From Arthrobacter sp. (lineage in GTDB: Bacteria; Actinomycetota; Actinomycetes; Actinomycetales; Micrococcaceae): 11,425 nt of DNA. Shown in pieces: positions 1 through 6,447 of this stretch. The notes beneath the pieces were generated by a model that was not told the DNA's origin, searched no databases, and saw only the letters and a program-made list of their open reading frames with translations. Both the position numbers and the translations under genes were made by a program. Numbering within the stretch: position 1 is the first letter of the stretch; each line of letters begins with the position of its first letter. Location: the NCBI GenBank assembly GCA_025464545.1, contig JAODMA010000095.1:1-11425 (forward strand), written 5' to 3'.

Positions 1-1129
1 CTGTTTCGAGCAGTGCTGCGGGGGCACCGGAGGCGAACATGATGGCGCGACCGCGGGGGAATGATGCGAGGCCGGAGACGTCGAGGGTGCGTTCTTTGCG
101 GTCGTTGTCGTAGTTGTAGGAGACGCCCTGCCTGGAGCGGCTTTTGGTCATGTTGGAGTACCGGTATTCCCCGACGAGTTGGGCGACTTCGTTGAGGAAT
201 TCGGCTTCGGCGACGCCGCCGCCGTAGACCTTGATGTTGGAGGCGGACCAGAGTTTACGCATGCCTTCCCGGCCCCAGACTTCCACGCCTTGTGACCACG
301 ATTGGAGGATGGTCATCAGGACGATGCCGCGGGAGCCGTAGTGGCTGTAAAGGTTCGGGAGCTCTCGCCAGCGGCAGACGTTTGCTGCTTCGTCGAGGAC
401 GCCGACCATGGGGGTTTGAAGGCGGCCGCCGCGGGAGTGGACGGCGAGTTCTTCGGCCGCTTCTACGGACGCCACGGTCAGGGCGGTAACGAGGGGGTCG
501 GCGGTGCCTTTGCCTTCTTTGGAGAGGCTGTACAGGGTGCCCTTGGATCGGACGAACTTGGCCGGGTCGAACTGCGGCCGGTCATCGCCCGGGCCCTGCG
601 GGGTGACCCACCGGGAGACTTGCCGGTTGGTCAGGCAGGACGCCATCTGCAGGGCGGTTCCGTAGATGCCGCCGCGTTGTTTGTCGTGAAGGTTGATCAC
701 GCCCTGGACGGCGTTTCCGGTCTGGACAAAGCCGTTGTCCATCAGGATCGGCACGGCCGCGTCGTCGGTGGGGTCGGTCAGCCAGGTGTGGACCTGGGTG
801 ATGGGAAGGTCAGCCAGGGCTGCCGCGAGCAGCAGGCCGGCCAGCAGGTCCTGCCCGGCAGCGTCGAAGTACGCGTCTGTCTGGGCTCCCGGCCCGCGTG
901 AACCGGAGGCGAAGTGGTCAGCGAGGCGGGCGGCCCGGACTTCGTCGGTGACGTAGGACAGCGGGTTCCACCACCAGACGGGTTCTTCAAGGGCGACGGC
1001 CTGCGGGTCAAAGACCCACACCGGCCCGTCAACAGCACGGACGTCCCGGGTGCCGTCCGCGATGTCGCGCTTGTTCGAGGTGACCAGGGCAGCGCCGGGC
1101 GCGGACAGGATAGCGGGGATGGCACGCGA
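1..1129 (-). pseudogene. TraG/VirD4-like conjugative coupling protein, C-terminal part, N-terminus lost
   Basis: One minus-strand frame stays open from 1153 to the window edge. From 1129 it gives about 376 residues resembling the actinobacterial type IV secretion coupling proteins (TraG/VirD4, TraM-recognition; often mislabelled type VI secretion protein). In order one sees SRAIPAILSAPGAALVTSNK just after where Walker A should be, a VWVFDPQ and WWWNPLS block, the Walker B motif VGVLDEAAN (DEAAN at 394-380), and a TraM-recognition-like stretch with SHYGSRGIVLMTILQSWSQG. Such proteins are membrane ATPases that deliver relaxosome DNA to the conjugation channel. The transmembrane N-terminus and Walker A lysine are absent: homology stops at about 1130, an in-frame TGA lies at 1156-1154, and no start codon follows it. 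The C-terminus runs off the window. The family call is strong. The pseudogene status rests on the missing N-terminus and could be an assembly artefact. Confidence 0.75.
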
Positions 1130-1356
1130 GGGTCTGCCCGGTCGATGATGCCTTCACAGGCCCGCATCGGGTACCAGAACTCGTCCTGCACGGCGAGGTA
1201 GCCGCCCCAATGAACGGTCATGCCGGGACAGTTCCCAGTGCGCGTCAATGGCGGAGAAGCCGATGTTCCACGTTGCCAGCATCGCGGCGGAGAGCAGTTT
1301 GGTGTTCGACGCCGGGATGGAGGAGGTGTCGAAGCAGAAACCTCCGGGGTTTCCCA
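1130..1356 (-). pseudogene. VirB4/SCO6880-like conjugation ATPase fragment, frameshifted
   Basis: The minus strand from about 1351 reads GGFCFDTSSIPASNTKLLSA and then MLATWNIGFSAIDAHWELSR. This resembles the region before Walker B in SCO6880-like actinobacterial type IV secretion ATPases (VirB4/TraC relatives). At about 1222-1205 the homology moves to another frame and continues as HWGGYLAVQDEFWYPMRA and then CEGIIDRADP. That fits the family pattern of a hydrophobic strand, DELW, RALR-like residues and a VDR motif; here QDEFW replaces the usual DELW. It stops at about 1141, where coupling-protein sequence begins. The true gene should be several times longer on both sides, so only an internal piece remains. 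The upstream end falls at about 1345-1360, where plus-strand kinase homology begins. The motif resemblance is seen directly; the exact family is my recollection of conserved motifs and needs a profile search. Confidence 0.6.
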
Positions 1357-2093
1357 CCGCCCGCGCCTTGGGCGTCTGGGGCGGGGATGGAACAGTGGGC
1401 GCCGCCGCCGCGGCCGCCGTCGAGCATTCCCTCCCGCTCCTGGTCCTGCCCGGTGGGACGCTCAACCATTTCGCACGCGACGCCGGAATCCCCAATCTGA
1501 CGGCCGCCGTCCAGGCGGCGTCGCGCGGCCAGGCGGCCCGCGCGGACCTCGGCCTCGTGACCGTCCAGCGCGGGCTTCCGGACAATCCCGAAGTGCTCCA
1601 CCTGGCCATGCTCAACACCGCAAGCATTGGCCTGTATCCGGACATCGTCAGGCGCCGGGAACTGCTCCAGCCGGCCCTGGGCAAACCCCTTGCCGGCGTT
1701 GTTGCGATGTTCCGGACCTTCGCGGCCGGAACACCCACCACCCTGATCGTCGACGGCGCGCGGCACAAGCTGTGGATTTTGTACATCGGCCGCGGACGGT
1801 ACTACCCGCGCGACCATGCGCCACTGGTCCGCCCCGTCCTGGACGACGGGATCTTCGACCTCAGGATGATTACGGCGGACGAGTCCTTTGCCCGGCTCCG
1901 GCTTCTGTGGTCCGTGCTGACCGGGACGGTCGCAACCTCCCGGATCACCCATCTCAGCGAAAGCGGCAGCATCCGGGTGGAGCCGGGCGACACGACCATG
2001 GTGCTGGCGGTGGACGGGGAAGTGATGCCTGGCGTCCGCAGCGTTGACTTCTCCGTCCTGCGCGGTGCCCTTACCTACTACTCGCCCGCTTGA
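1248..2093 (+). CDS. diacylglycerol kinase catalytic-domain lipid kinase, N-terminally truncated
   Basis: The reading frame encodes 281 residues. From about residue 39 it is a clear DAGK/YegS-type lipid kinase: GVWGGDGTV with the nucleotide-binding GGDGT at 45-49, LPGGTLNHFARD at 67-78, then the C-terminal beta domain with DDGIFDLRMI (199-208) and VDGE (255-258). Such kinases phosphorylate diacylglycerol or related lipids on the membrane. In Arthrobacter relatives this domain typically follows an N-terminal PAP2 phosphatase domain. Here the roughly 50 kinase residues expected before GGDGT, and any PAP2 domain, are missing. The first 38 or so codons are the antisense of the conjugation-ATPase fragment, so the ATG at 1248 is an accident of the junction, and no good ribosome binding site precedes it. 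Without the N-terminal strand and NP.SG-type loop, activity is doubtful. A pseudogene label would also be defensible. Confidence 0.7.
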   Translation: MAEKPMFHVASIAAESSLVFDAGMEEVSKQKPPGFPTARALGVWGGDGTVGAAAAAAVEHSLPLLVLPGGTLNHFARDAGIPNLTAAVQAASRGQAARADLGLVTVQRGLPDNPEVLHLAMLNTASIGLYPDIVRRRELLQPALGKPLAGVVAMFRTFAAGTPTTLIVDGARHKLWILYIGRGRYYPRDHAPLVRPVLDDGIFDLRMITADESFARLRLLWSVLTGTVATSRITHLSESGSIRVEPGDTTMVLAVDGEVMPGVRSVDFSVLRGALTYYSPA

Positions 2094-2115
2094 GCACCTT
2101 GTAGTCATCCTCCCG

Positions 2116-2148
2116 GACTACCCTGATTCGACCCTGAATCATCCCTGA
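2116..2148. promoter_or_regulatory. operator-like site: inverted repeat TGATTC-N6-GAATCA within three CCCTGA repeats
   Basis: A perfect 6-6-6 inverted repeat, TGATTC (2124-2129) and GAATCA (2136-2141), lies about 85 bases upstream of the ABC ATPase gene. It overlaps three direct copies of CCCTGA at 2121-2126, 2132-2137 and 2143-2148, exactly 11 bp apart and so on one DNA face. A separate small hairpin, GTAGTC (2101-2106) with GACTAC (2116-2121), sits at its left edge. This is the kind of site bound by NarL/LuxR-type response regulators. The regulator encoded at 5404-6213 is the natural candidate, but that link is inference. Confidence 0.4.
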
Positions 2149-2174
2149 GACCGGCGAAAACGGCTCTTCACCTC

Positions 2175-2210
2175 GGTAGCGTGGGGTCTGAACCAAACCC
2201 CACCGCTACC
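2175..2210 (+). repeat. leader hairpin (13/14-bp inverted repeat) before the ABC ATPase gene
   Basis: GGTAGCGTGGGGT (2175-2187) pairs with ACCCCACCGCTACC (2197-2210) across a 9-nt loop, with a single extra base in the right arm. The stem ends one base before the AAAGGAA ribosome binding site at 2211-2217. It could be an operator at the DNA level, or an RNA hairpin affecting translation or mRNA stability. TAGCGT at 2177-2182 inside the left arm could also act as a -10 box; if so, most of the hairpin would be in the promoter. I see no convincing -35 box. Confidence 0.5.
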
Positions 2211-2224
2211 AAAGGAACGCTTCC

Positions 2225-3169
2225 ATGATCGAAGCACGAGGCCTGACGAAGGTTTACGGCGACAAGACTGCCGTCGCCGGTGTCAATTTCACAGTAGAAG
2301 CCGGCCGGGTCACCGGCTTCCTGGGCCCGAACGGGGCCGGCAAATCAACCACCATGCGGATGATCATGGGACTGGACCGGCCGACGTCGGGCACCGTGAC
2401 CGTCAACGGCGCTCCGTTCGCGCGGCACGCCGCTCCGCTGCGCGGCGTAGGCGCACTCCTGGACGCCAAAGCCGTCCACACCAGCCGCTCCGCCTACAAC
2501 CACCTCCTGGCCATGGCCGCCACGCACAGCATCGCCAAGAAGCGCGTGCACGAGGTCATCGAAATGACCGGACTGGCCGACGTGGCGAAGAAGAAGGTCA
2601 AGGGCTTCTCCCTCGGCATGGGCCAGCGGCTGGGCATCGCCGCGGCACTCCTCGGTGATCCGCAGACAATCATCCTGGACGAGCCCGTCAACGGCCTCGA
2701 CCCGGAAGGGGTCCTCTGGGTCCGCAACCTGGTGAAATACCTGGCCTCCGAGGGACGCACCGTGTTCCTCTCCAGCCACCTGATGAGCGAGATGGCGGTT
2801 ACGGCCGACCACCTGATCGTGATCGGCCGGGGCCGGATCATCGCCGACGCCCCGATCCAGGAGATAATCACCGGCAAAGGACAGAGCCGCACCCGCGTCC
2901 GCAGCGACCAGCCGGACCAGCTCATGCACCTGCTCGCCGGTACCGGCGTCTCCGTGGAGCTGCAGGAGAACGAACTGCTCGAGGTCACGGGCCTTGACCC
3001 GCGGCGGATCGCCCGGATCGCGCTCGAAAGCCACGTCCTCATCTACGAACTCACCCCGCTGCAGGCCAGCCTCGAGGAGGCCTACATGGAGCTGACCAAG
3101 GATGAAGTCGAATACCACTCGCTGATCACCACGGGTGCCGACGCCCCCGTCCAGTCCGGAGGCAACTAA
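2225..3169 (+). CDS. ABC transporter ATP-binding protein (ABC-2 type exporter)
   Basis: A 314-residue nucleotide-binding subunit of the DrrA/CcmA-like ABC-2 exporter class. It hydrolyses ATP at the inner face of the membrane to drive the permease encoded next. Visible motifs: Walker A GPNGAGKST at 34-42, signature FSLGMGQRL at 128-136 (SLGMGQ instead of LSGGQ, common in this class), Walker B TIILDEP at 148-154, D-loop NGLDPE at 156-161 and H-loop His185 in SSHLMSE. The C-terminal region after about 220 is the accessory domain usual for these proteins. The ATG at 2225 follows AAAGGAA (2211-2217) with 7-nt spacing and MIEARGLTKVYG is a normal N-terminus. The permease ATG follows 2 nt after the stop, so the two are surely cotranscribed. 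The substrate is unknown; lipid, antibiotic or peptide export are all possible. Confidence 0.93.
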   Translation: MIEARGLTKVYGDKTAVAGVNFTVEAGRVTGFLGPNGAGKSTTMRMIMGLDRPTSGTVTVNGAPFARHAAPLRGVGALLDAKAVHTSRSAYNHLLAMAATHSIAKKRVHEVIEMTGLADVAKKKVKGFSLGMGQRLGIAAALLGDPQTIILDEPVNGLDPEGVLWVRNLVKYLASEGRTVFLSSHLMSEMAVTADHLIVIGRGRIIADAPIQEIITGKGQSRTRVRSDQPDQLMHLLAGTGVSVELQENELLEVTGLDPRRIARIALESHVLIYELTPLQASLEEAYMELTKDEVEYHSLITTGADAPVQSGGN

Positions 3170-3171
3170 CA

Positions 3172-4092
3172 ATGAGCTCAACTCCAACAACCCTCGAATC
3201 CACACCCTCCCCCCGCGGTGCCCATGCCGGACGCGGGGCCGGCGACGCCGTTGCCGGCAAGATGTCCGGCAACGGTACGAGTCCCGGACCGGGACCGTCC
3301 TTCCTCAGGGTGCTGAACTCCGAATTCATCAAGTTCCGCACCCTGCTTTCCACGCTGATCCTGCTCGGTTCCACTGTCCTGGTCGTGGTGGGCTTCGGTG
3401 CCCTCTCCGCGTGGGGCACCGGGCAGTTCTCCGAGGCCGCTTCGACCGACCCGCAGGCGGCTGCCGCGTTCGCCTCCCAGGGCGGGGATCTCGCCGTCGG
3501 CGTCCCCACTTCCGGTATTGCCTTCGCCCAGCTGATCCTTGGCTCGCTTGGCGTGCTGCTGATGAGCTCGGAGTTCACCACCGGCATGGCCCGTTCCACC
3601 TTCGCCGCCGTGCCGCGGCGGACACCTGCATTTGCCGCGAAGCTCCTTGTGGTCATGGTGACTGCCTTTGTCCTGACCGCAATTTCCGTGTTGCTTGCGG
3701 GCCTGGTGTCGCTGCCGATCCTGGACAACTACGGTCTTAAACTCGACCTCGCCAGCTCCCAGTCGGTCAAACTTCTGCTGGTCAACAGCCTCTACGTGGC
3801 AGCAGTGGCCGCGATCGGGATGTCCTTGGGTGCATTGATCCGCAACTCGGCGGGCGGCATCATGAGCCTCGTGGGTCTGTTCTTCGTGGCACCGATCGCG
3901 TTCCAGCTGATCCCCGGCGACTTCTTCGTGGAGGCCCGGAAGTATCTCCCGGGCAATACCGTGGAACCGCTGACCGCCGTGCAGCACGTCCCGGACACCC
4001 TCGAATTCTGGCCGGCCGCCCTGGTCCTGGGTGCCTGGGTGGTCTTCCCGCTGCTCCTTGCCGCGTTCCTGCTGAAGAAGCGCGACGTCTAG
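3172..4092 (+). CDS. ABC-2 type transporter permease subunit
   Basis: A 306-residue integral membrane protein and partner of the preceding ATPase. About 45 polar, Gly/Pro/Ser-rich residues precede the conserved FLRVLNSEFIKFRTLLST segment typical of ABC-2 permeases, where the amphipathic SEFxKxRT helix contacts the ATPase. Hydrophobic spans lie at about 60-81, 115-133, 154-183, 202-222, 226-247 and 280-302, giving six helices. A soluble loop at 82-114 follows helix 1, and the EFTTGMARSTFAAVPRR loop after helix 2 is characteristic. The protein ends LLKKRDV, a usual terminus for the family. GGAGG at 3158-3162 lies 9 nt before the ATG and supports the start. A second in-frame ATG (residue 31) would remove most of the low-complexity leader but has a weaker ribosome binding site. 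Confidence 0.9.
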   Translation: MSSTPTTLESTPSPRGAHAGRGAGDAVAGKMSGNGTSPGPGPSFLRVLNSEFIKFRTLLSTLILLGSTVLVVVGFGALSAWGTGQFSEAASTDPQAAAAFASQGGDLAVGVPTSGIAFAQLILGSLGVLLMSSEFTTGMARSTFAAVPRRTPAFAAKLLVVMVTAFVLTAISVLLAGLVSLPILDNYGLKLDLASSQSVKLLLVNSLYVAAVAAIGMSLGALIRNSAGGIMSLVGLFFVAPIAFQLIPGDFFVEARKYLPGNTVEPLTAVQHVPDTLEFWPAALVLGAWVVFPLLLAAFLLKKRDV

Positions 4093-4111
4093 GCCCGCGG
4101 GCTGCACCGTC

Positions 4112-4117
4112 TAGGCT
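4112..4117 (+). promoter_or_regulatory. candidate -10 box TAGGCT for leaderless expression of the kinase gene
   Basis: TAGGCT ends 6 nt before the kinase ATG at 4124. TANNNT at this distance is the usual layout of actinobacterial leaderless promoters, where transcription starts at the ATG. No ribosome binding site is properly spaced (GGGGA touches the ATG). The nonamer CGTCTAGGC occurs at 4086-4094 and again at 4108-4116, 22 bp apart; the first copy contains the permease stop codon. I see no -35 box, so this is a candidate only. Confidence 0.4.
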
Positions 4118-4123
4118 CGGGGA

Positions 4124-5407
4124 ATGATCGACGCAGTCTCAGTGAAGGACGCGCCGGCCGGCCAGGCTGACGCGTCCTTCGCCGAAATCACCGCCCGCCG
4201 CCGCGGCCGGCTCCGGCGCTACCTGTTCCAGCACCCCCGCGTCATGGACGCCGTCGTGGTGCTGTGCTACCTGATCCTGGTCACGCCCACCGCGGTGGAG
4301 TCCGTGCTCGACGGGGCGTGGCCGGCCGCTGTGCTGCTCGCGGCTGCCGCCGGCGCCTTGCTTTTCCGACGGGCCTGCCCGGTGCGCGTGGTGGCCGCGG
4401 TGGCGGCGGTCGAGGTAGCGGTCACCCTGATGCATCCCTGGGGATCGAACGTCTCGGCGGGGCTGTGGTTTTCGCTCTACGCCGTCGCCGTTGTCCGCGC
4501 GCGGCGCTTCGCCATCATCACGCTCTCGGCCGCCACCGCTCCGCTGGCGCTCGTGTACGTCCTCCTGGCGGTGGGTCCGCTGGACGGTCGGCTGCCGGAC
4601 ACCGCGGTGAGCACGCCAGAGAACTTCCAGCTCATCGCCAGCATCGCGGCAGGCATCAGCATCACGCTGTCCAACGTCATTGCCACCGGGATCGGCATCT
4701 CGGTCAGGCAACGGCGGGAGCACGAACACGAGATCGCGGCCTGGGCCGAAAGGTCCGCGCGGCTGGGCTCGGCCAACGAACGCAACCGGATTGCCCGCGA
4801 AATGCACGACGTCGTGGCGCACTCGCTGACGGTGATGATCAGCCTCTCGGACGGGGCCGCCGTCGTAGCTAAAAAGGACCCGGGGCGGGCCGCCGACGTG
4901 CTTGGCGAACTGTCCCGCACCGGACGCACTGCACTGGCGGACATGCGGCGGGTGCTGGGAGTGCTGCGCGATGACTCGGCCGGATATGCCCCGCGGGAGC
5001 CGCTGGTGGCCGGTGACAACCTGGCCAAGCTGTTCGAGGGATTCCGCACCGCCGGCCTGCCGCTGCACTATACGCACACCGGCCCCTCCCTTCCGGAGGA
5101 CGCGGCGTTCCAGCTGACCGTGTACCGCATCGTGCAGGAATCACTGACCAACGTGCTGCGCTACGGCCGCGCGCTGGGTCGGGTCGAGGTCGGTATTGTG
5201 CGCGACGGCAGCACCGTCACGATCGACGTGTCCGACGACGGCAGAGGCACCATCGGGGCCGGCGCCTCCGTGGGCACCGGCCAGGGCCTGACCGGAATGC
5301 GCGAACGCGCCCGGATCTACGCAGGCAGCGTGGAGGCCGGGCGCAGCGCGGACGGCGGCTGGCGCGTGCACGCGGTGCTGAACTGCAACGGGGGACTTGA
5401 AAAATGA
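4124..5407 (+). CDS. two-component sensor histidine kinase (DesK/LiaS/NarL-type, HisKA_3)
   Basis: A 427-residue membrane sensor kinase. About 38 N-terminal cytoplasmic residues precede hydrophobic spans at about 43-59, 66-81, 88-105, 113-124, 128-150 and 168-192. There is no large extracellular domain, so sensing is probably within the membrane, as in DesK-like kinases. The dimerisation helix carries RNRIAREMHDVVAHSLTVM with phospho-acceptor His228. The ATPase domain shows an N-box QESLTNVLRYG (Glu339, Asn343), G1 DDGRG at 371-375 and a G2 loop GTGQGLTGMRERA at 385-397. The N-box has Tyr where the family usually has His (NVLRYG against NVxKHA), a mild variant. The gene starts 31 nt after the permease and overlaps the regulator gene by 4 nt (ATGA). 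The start is uncertain, because the ATG lacks a well-placed ribosome binding site and may be leaderless. Confidence 0.92.
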   Translation: MIDAVSVKDAPAGQADASFAEITARRRGRLRRYLFQHPRVMDAVVVLCYLILVTPTAVESVLDGAWPAAVLLAAAAGALLFRRACPVRVVAAVAAVEVAVTLMHPWGSNVSAGLWFSLYAVAVVRARRFAIITLSAATAPLALVYVLLAVGPLDGRLPDTAVSTPENFQLIASIAAGISITLSNVIATGIGISVRQRREHEHEIAAWAERSARLGSANERNRIAREMHDVVAHSLTVMISLSDGAAVVAKKDPGRAADVLGELSRTGRTALADMRRVLGVLRDDSAGYAPREPLVAGDNLAKLFEGFRTAGLPLHYTHTGPSLPEDAAFQLTVYRIVQESLTNVLRYGRALGRVEVGIVRDGSTVTIDVSDDGRGTIGAGASVGTGQGLTGMRERARIYAGSVEAGRSADGGWRVHAVLNCNGGLEK

Positions 5408-6213
5408 CGCAAGGGGAATCAATGCCCGAATCCGAACCGATCCGCGTACTGCTGGTCGATGACCAGCCGCTGCTCCGGATGGGCTTCCGCCTGATCCTGG
5501 AAGGCGAGGAGGACCTGGTCATTGTGGGCGAAGCGTCTGACGGCGCCGAAGCGGTACGGCGGGTCCGGGAGCTGAGCCCCGACGTCGTGCTGATGGACGT
5601 GCGGATGCCGGTCCTGGACGGGATCGAGGCGACGCGCGCCATCACCGCCTCTGGATCCTGCGCCAAGGTCATCATCCTCACGACCTTCGACCTGGACGAG
5701 TACGCCTTTGCCGGGCTGCAGGCGGGCGCCTCCGCGTTCCTGCTCAAGGACGTGGCGCCGGCCGAACTCATCAGCGCGGTCCGGGTAGTAGCCAGCGGGG
5801 ACGCCGTGGTGGCGCCGCGGATCACCCAGCGGCTCCTCGAGACCTACGTCCGTGGGGCCGGCCCGACCGGGGGAGCGACCGGGGCGGGCGCTGCCGCCGG
5901 TGCGTTCCAGACCGCCGGGGCGGGCGCTGCAGCCGAAGGGGCACCGGGCAGCCAGGTCGGACCGGGCGCAGGAGTGCGGGCGGGCAAGGACCCGCTGCTG
6001 GAAGACCTGACCCCGCGCGAGACGGAAATGCTTGAGGCTATGGCCGAGGGACTCTCGAACGCGGAGATTGCGCACCGCTACTTCCTTTCGGAAGCTACCG
6101 TCAAAACGCATGTGCGGCGTATCCTTACCAAGCTGCATCTGCGCGACCGCGTGCAGGCTGTGGTGTATGCCTACGAAACCGGCCTCGTGGTGCCGAGCAA
6201 TCCGGATTACTGA
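5404..6213 (+). CDS. NarL/LuxR-family response regulator
   Basis: A 269-residue DNA-binding response regulator, cognate to the kinase whose stop codon it overlaps (ATGA). The receiver domain occupies about 13-130 with acidic pocket DD at 19-20, phospho-acceptor Asp65 in LMDVRMP, Thr93/Thr94 and Lys115. The LuxR-type helix-turn-helix is at about 200-262 (LTPRETEMLEAMAEGLSNAE, then TVKTHVRRILTKLHLRDR). Between them is an unusually long linker (150-195) made almost wholly of Gly and Ala with a few Thr, Pro and Gln; its DNA contains an internal repeat. Two starts are possible. The ATG at 5404 follows GGGGGA (5390-5395) at 8 nt, while the ATG at 5422 follows AAGGGGAA (5411-5418) and gives the more standard MPESEPIRVLLVDDQ. 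The likely target is the ABC cassette upstream, by inference from context. Confidence 0.93.
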   Translation: MTQGESMPESEPIRVLLVDDQPLLRMGFRLILEGEEDLVIVGEASDGAEAVRRVRELSPDVVLMDVRMPVLDGIEATRAITASGSCAKVIILTTFDLDEYAFAGLQAGASAFLLKDVAPAELISAVRVVASGDAVVAPRITQRLLETYVRGAGPTGGATGAGAAAGAFQTAGAGAAAEGAPGSQVGPGAGVRAGKDPLLEDLTPRETEMLEAMAEGLSNAEIAHRYFLSEATVKTHVRRILTKLHLRDRVQAVVYAYETGLVVPSNPDY

Positions 6214-6262
6214 GGGGACCTGCCGGACCCTGTGGTTTCAGGCACCTAACCGAATTCCCCAT

Positions 6263-6290
6263 AAGGCAACTTCCGTTGCCGGTGTGCCTT
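6263..6290 (+). terminator. small hairpin(s) after the response regulator gene, possible terminator
   Basis: GGCAAC (6265-6270) and GTTGCC (6275-6280) form a 6-bp stem with a TTCC tetraloop. Alternatively AAGGCA (6263-6268) pairs with TGCCTT (6285-6290). The two pairings exclude each other. A short pyrimidine-rich stretch CCTTCTTGTT follows (6287-6296), but there is no real U-tract. It lies about 50 nt after the regulator stop and is the only hairpin I see in the 234-nt gap, so a weak terminator is the simplest reading. Confidence 0.35.
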
Positions 6291-6364
6291 CTTGTTGGAG
6301 TCCCGCCCGGTTTGCCGGTGCGTCATCTGTGGCTCTGCACAGGACGCGGACGGACGGCCCGGTC

Positions 6365-6370
6365 TAGGGT
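6365..6370 (+). promoter_or_regulatory. candidate -10 box TAGGGT for the amino acid permease gene
   Basis: TAGGGT, in the context GGTCTAGGGTGAAAC, matches the TANNNT actinobacterial -10 pattern and lies 77 nt before the permease ATG. TGCACA at 6336-6341 resembles a -35 box but the spacing is too long at 23 bp. A second possible -10, TAACGT, is at 6413-6418. The remaining leader shows nothing further that I can name. Confidence 0.3.
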
Positions 6371-6447
6371 GAAACGACACTGTGGCCCGCCGCACATCAT
6401 GTCCGGCATCAGTAACGTACAACATCCCCCACTAAGGACGGCGCTTT

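Noticed and set aside
302..901. 200-codon plus-strand open frame
   Set aside because: It is antisense to the coupling-protein frame, whose translation shows coherent motifs (DEAAN, TraM-recognition stretch). The plus frame gives no recognisable protein.
1220..2108. Long overlapping open frames on both strands across the lipid kinase gene
   Set aside because: Arg/Pro/Ala-rich or low-complexity translations are typical of shadow frames in GC-rich DNA. Only the frame with GGDGT and LPGGTLNHF is coherent.
3178..4107. 309-codon minus-strand open frame over the ABC permease gene
   Set aside because: Its translation is His/Gln/Gly-rich with no hydrophobic pattern, while the plus frame gives six clean membrane spans.
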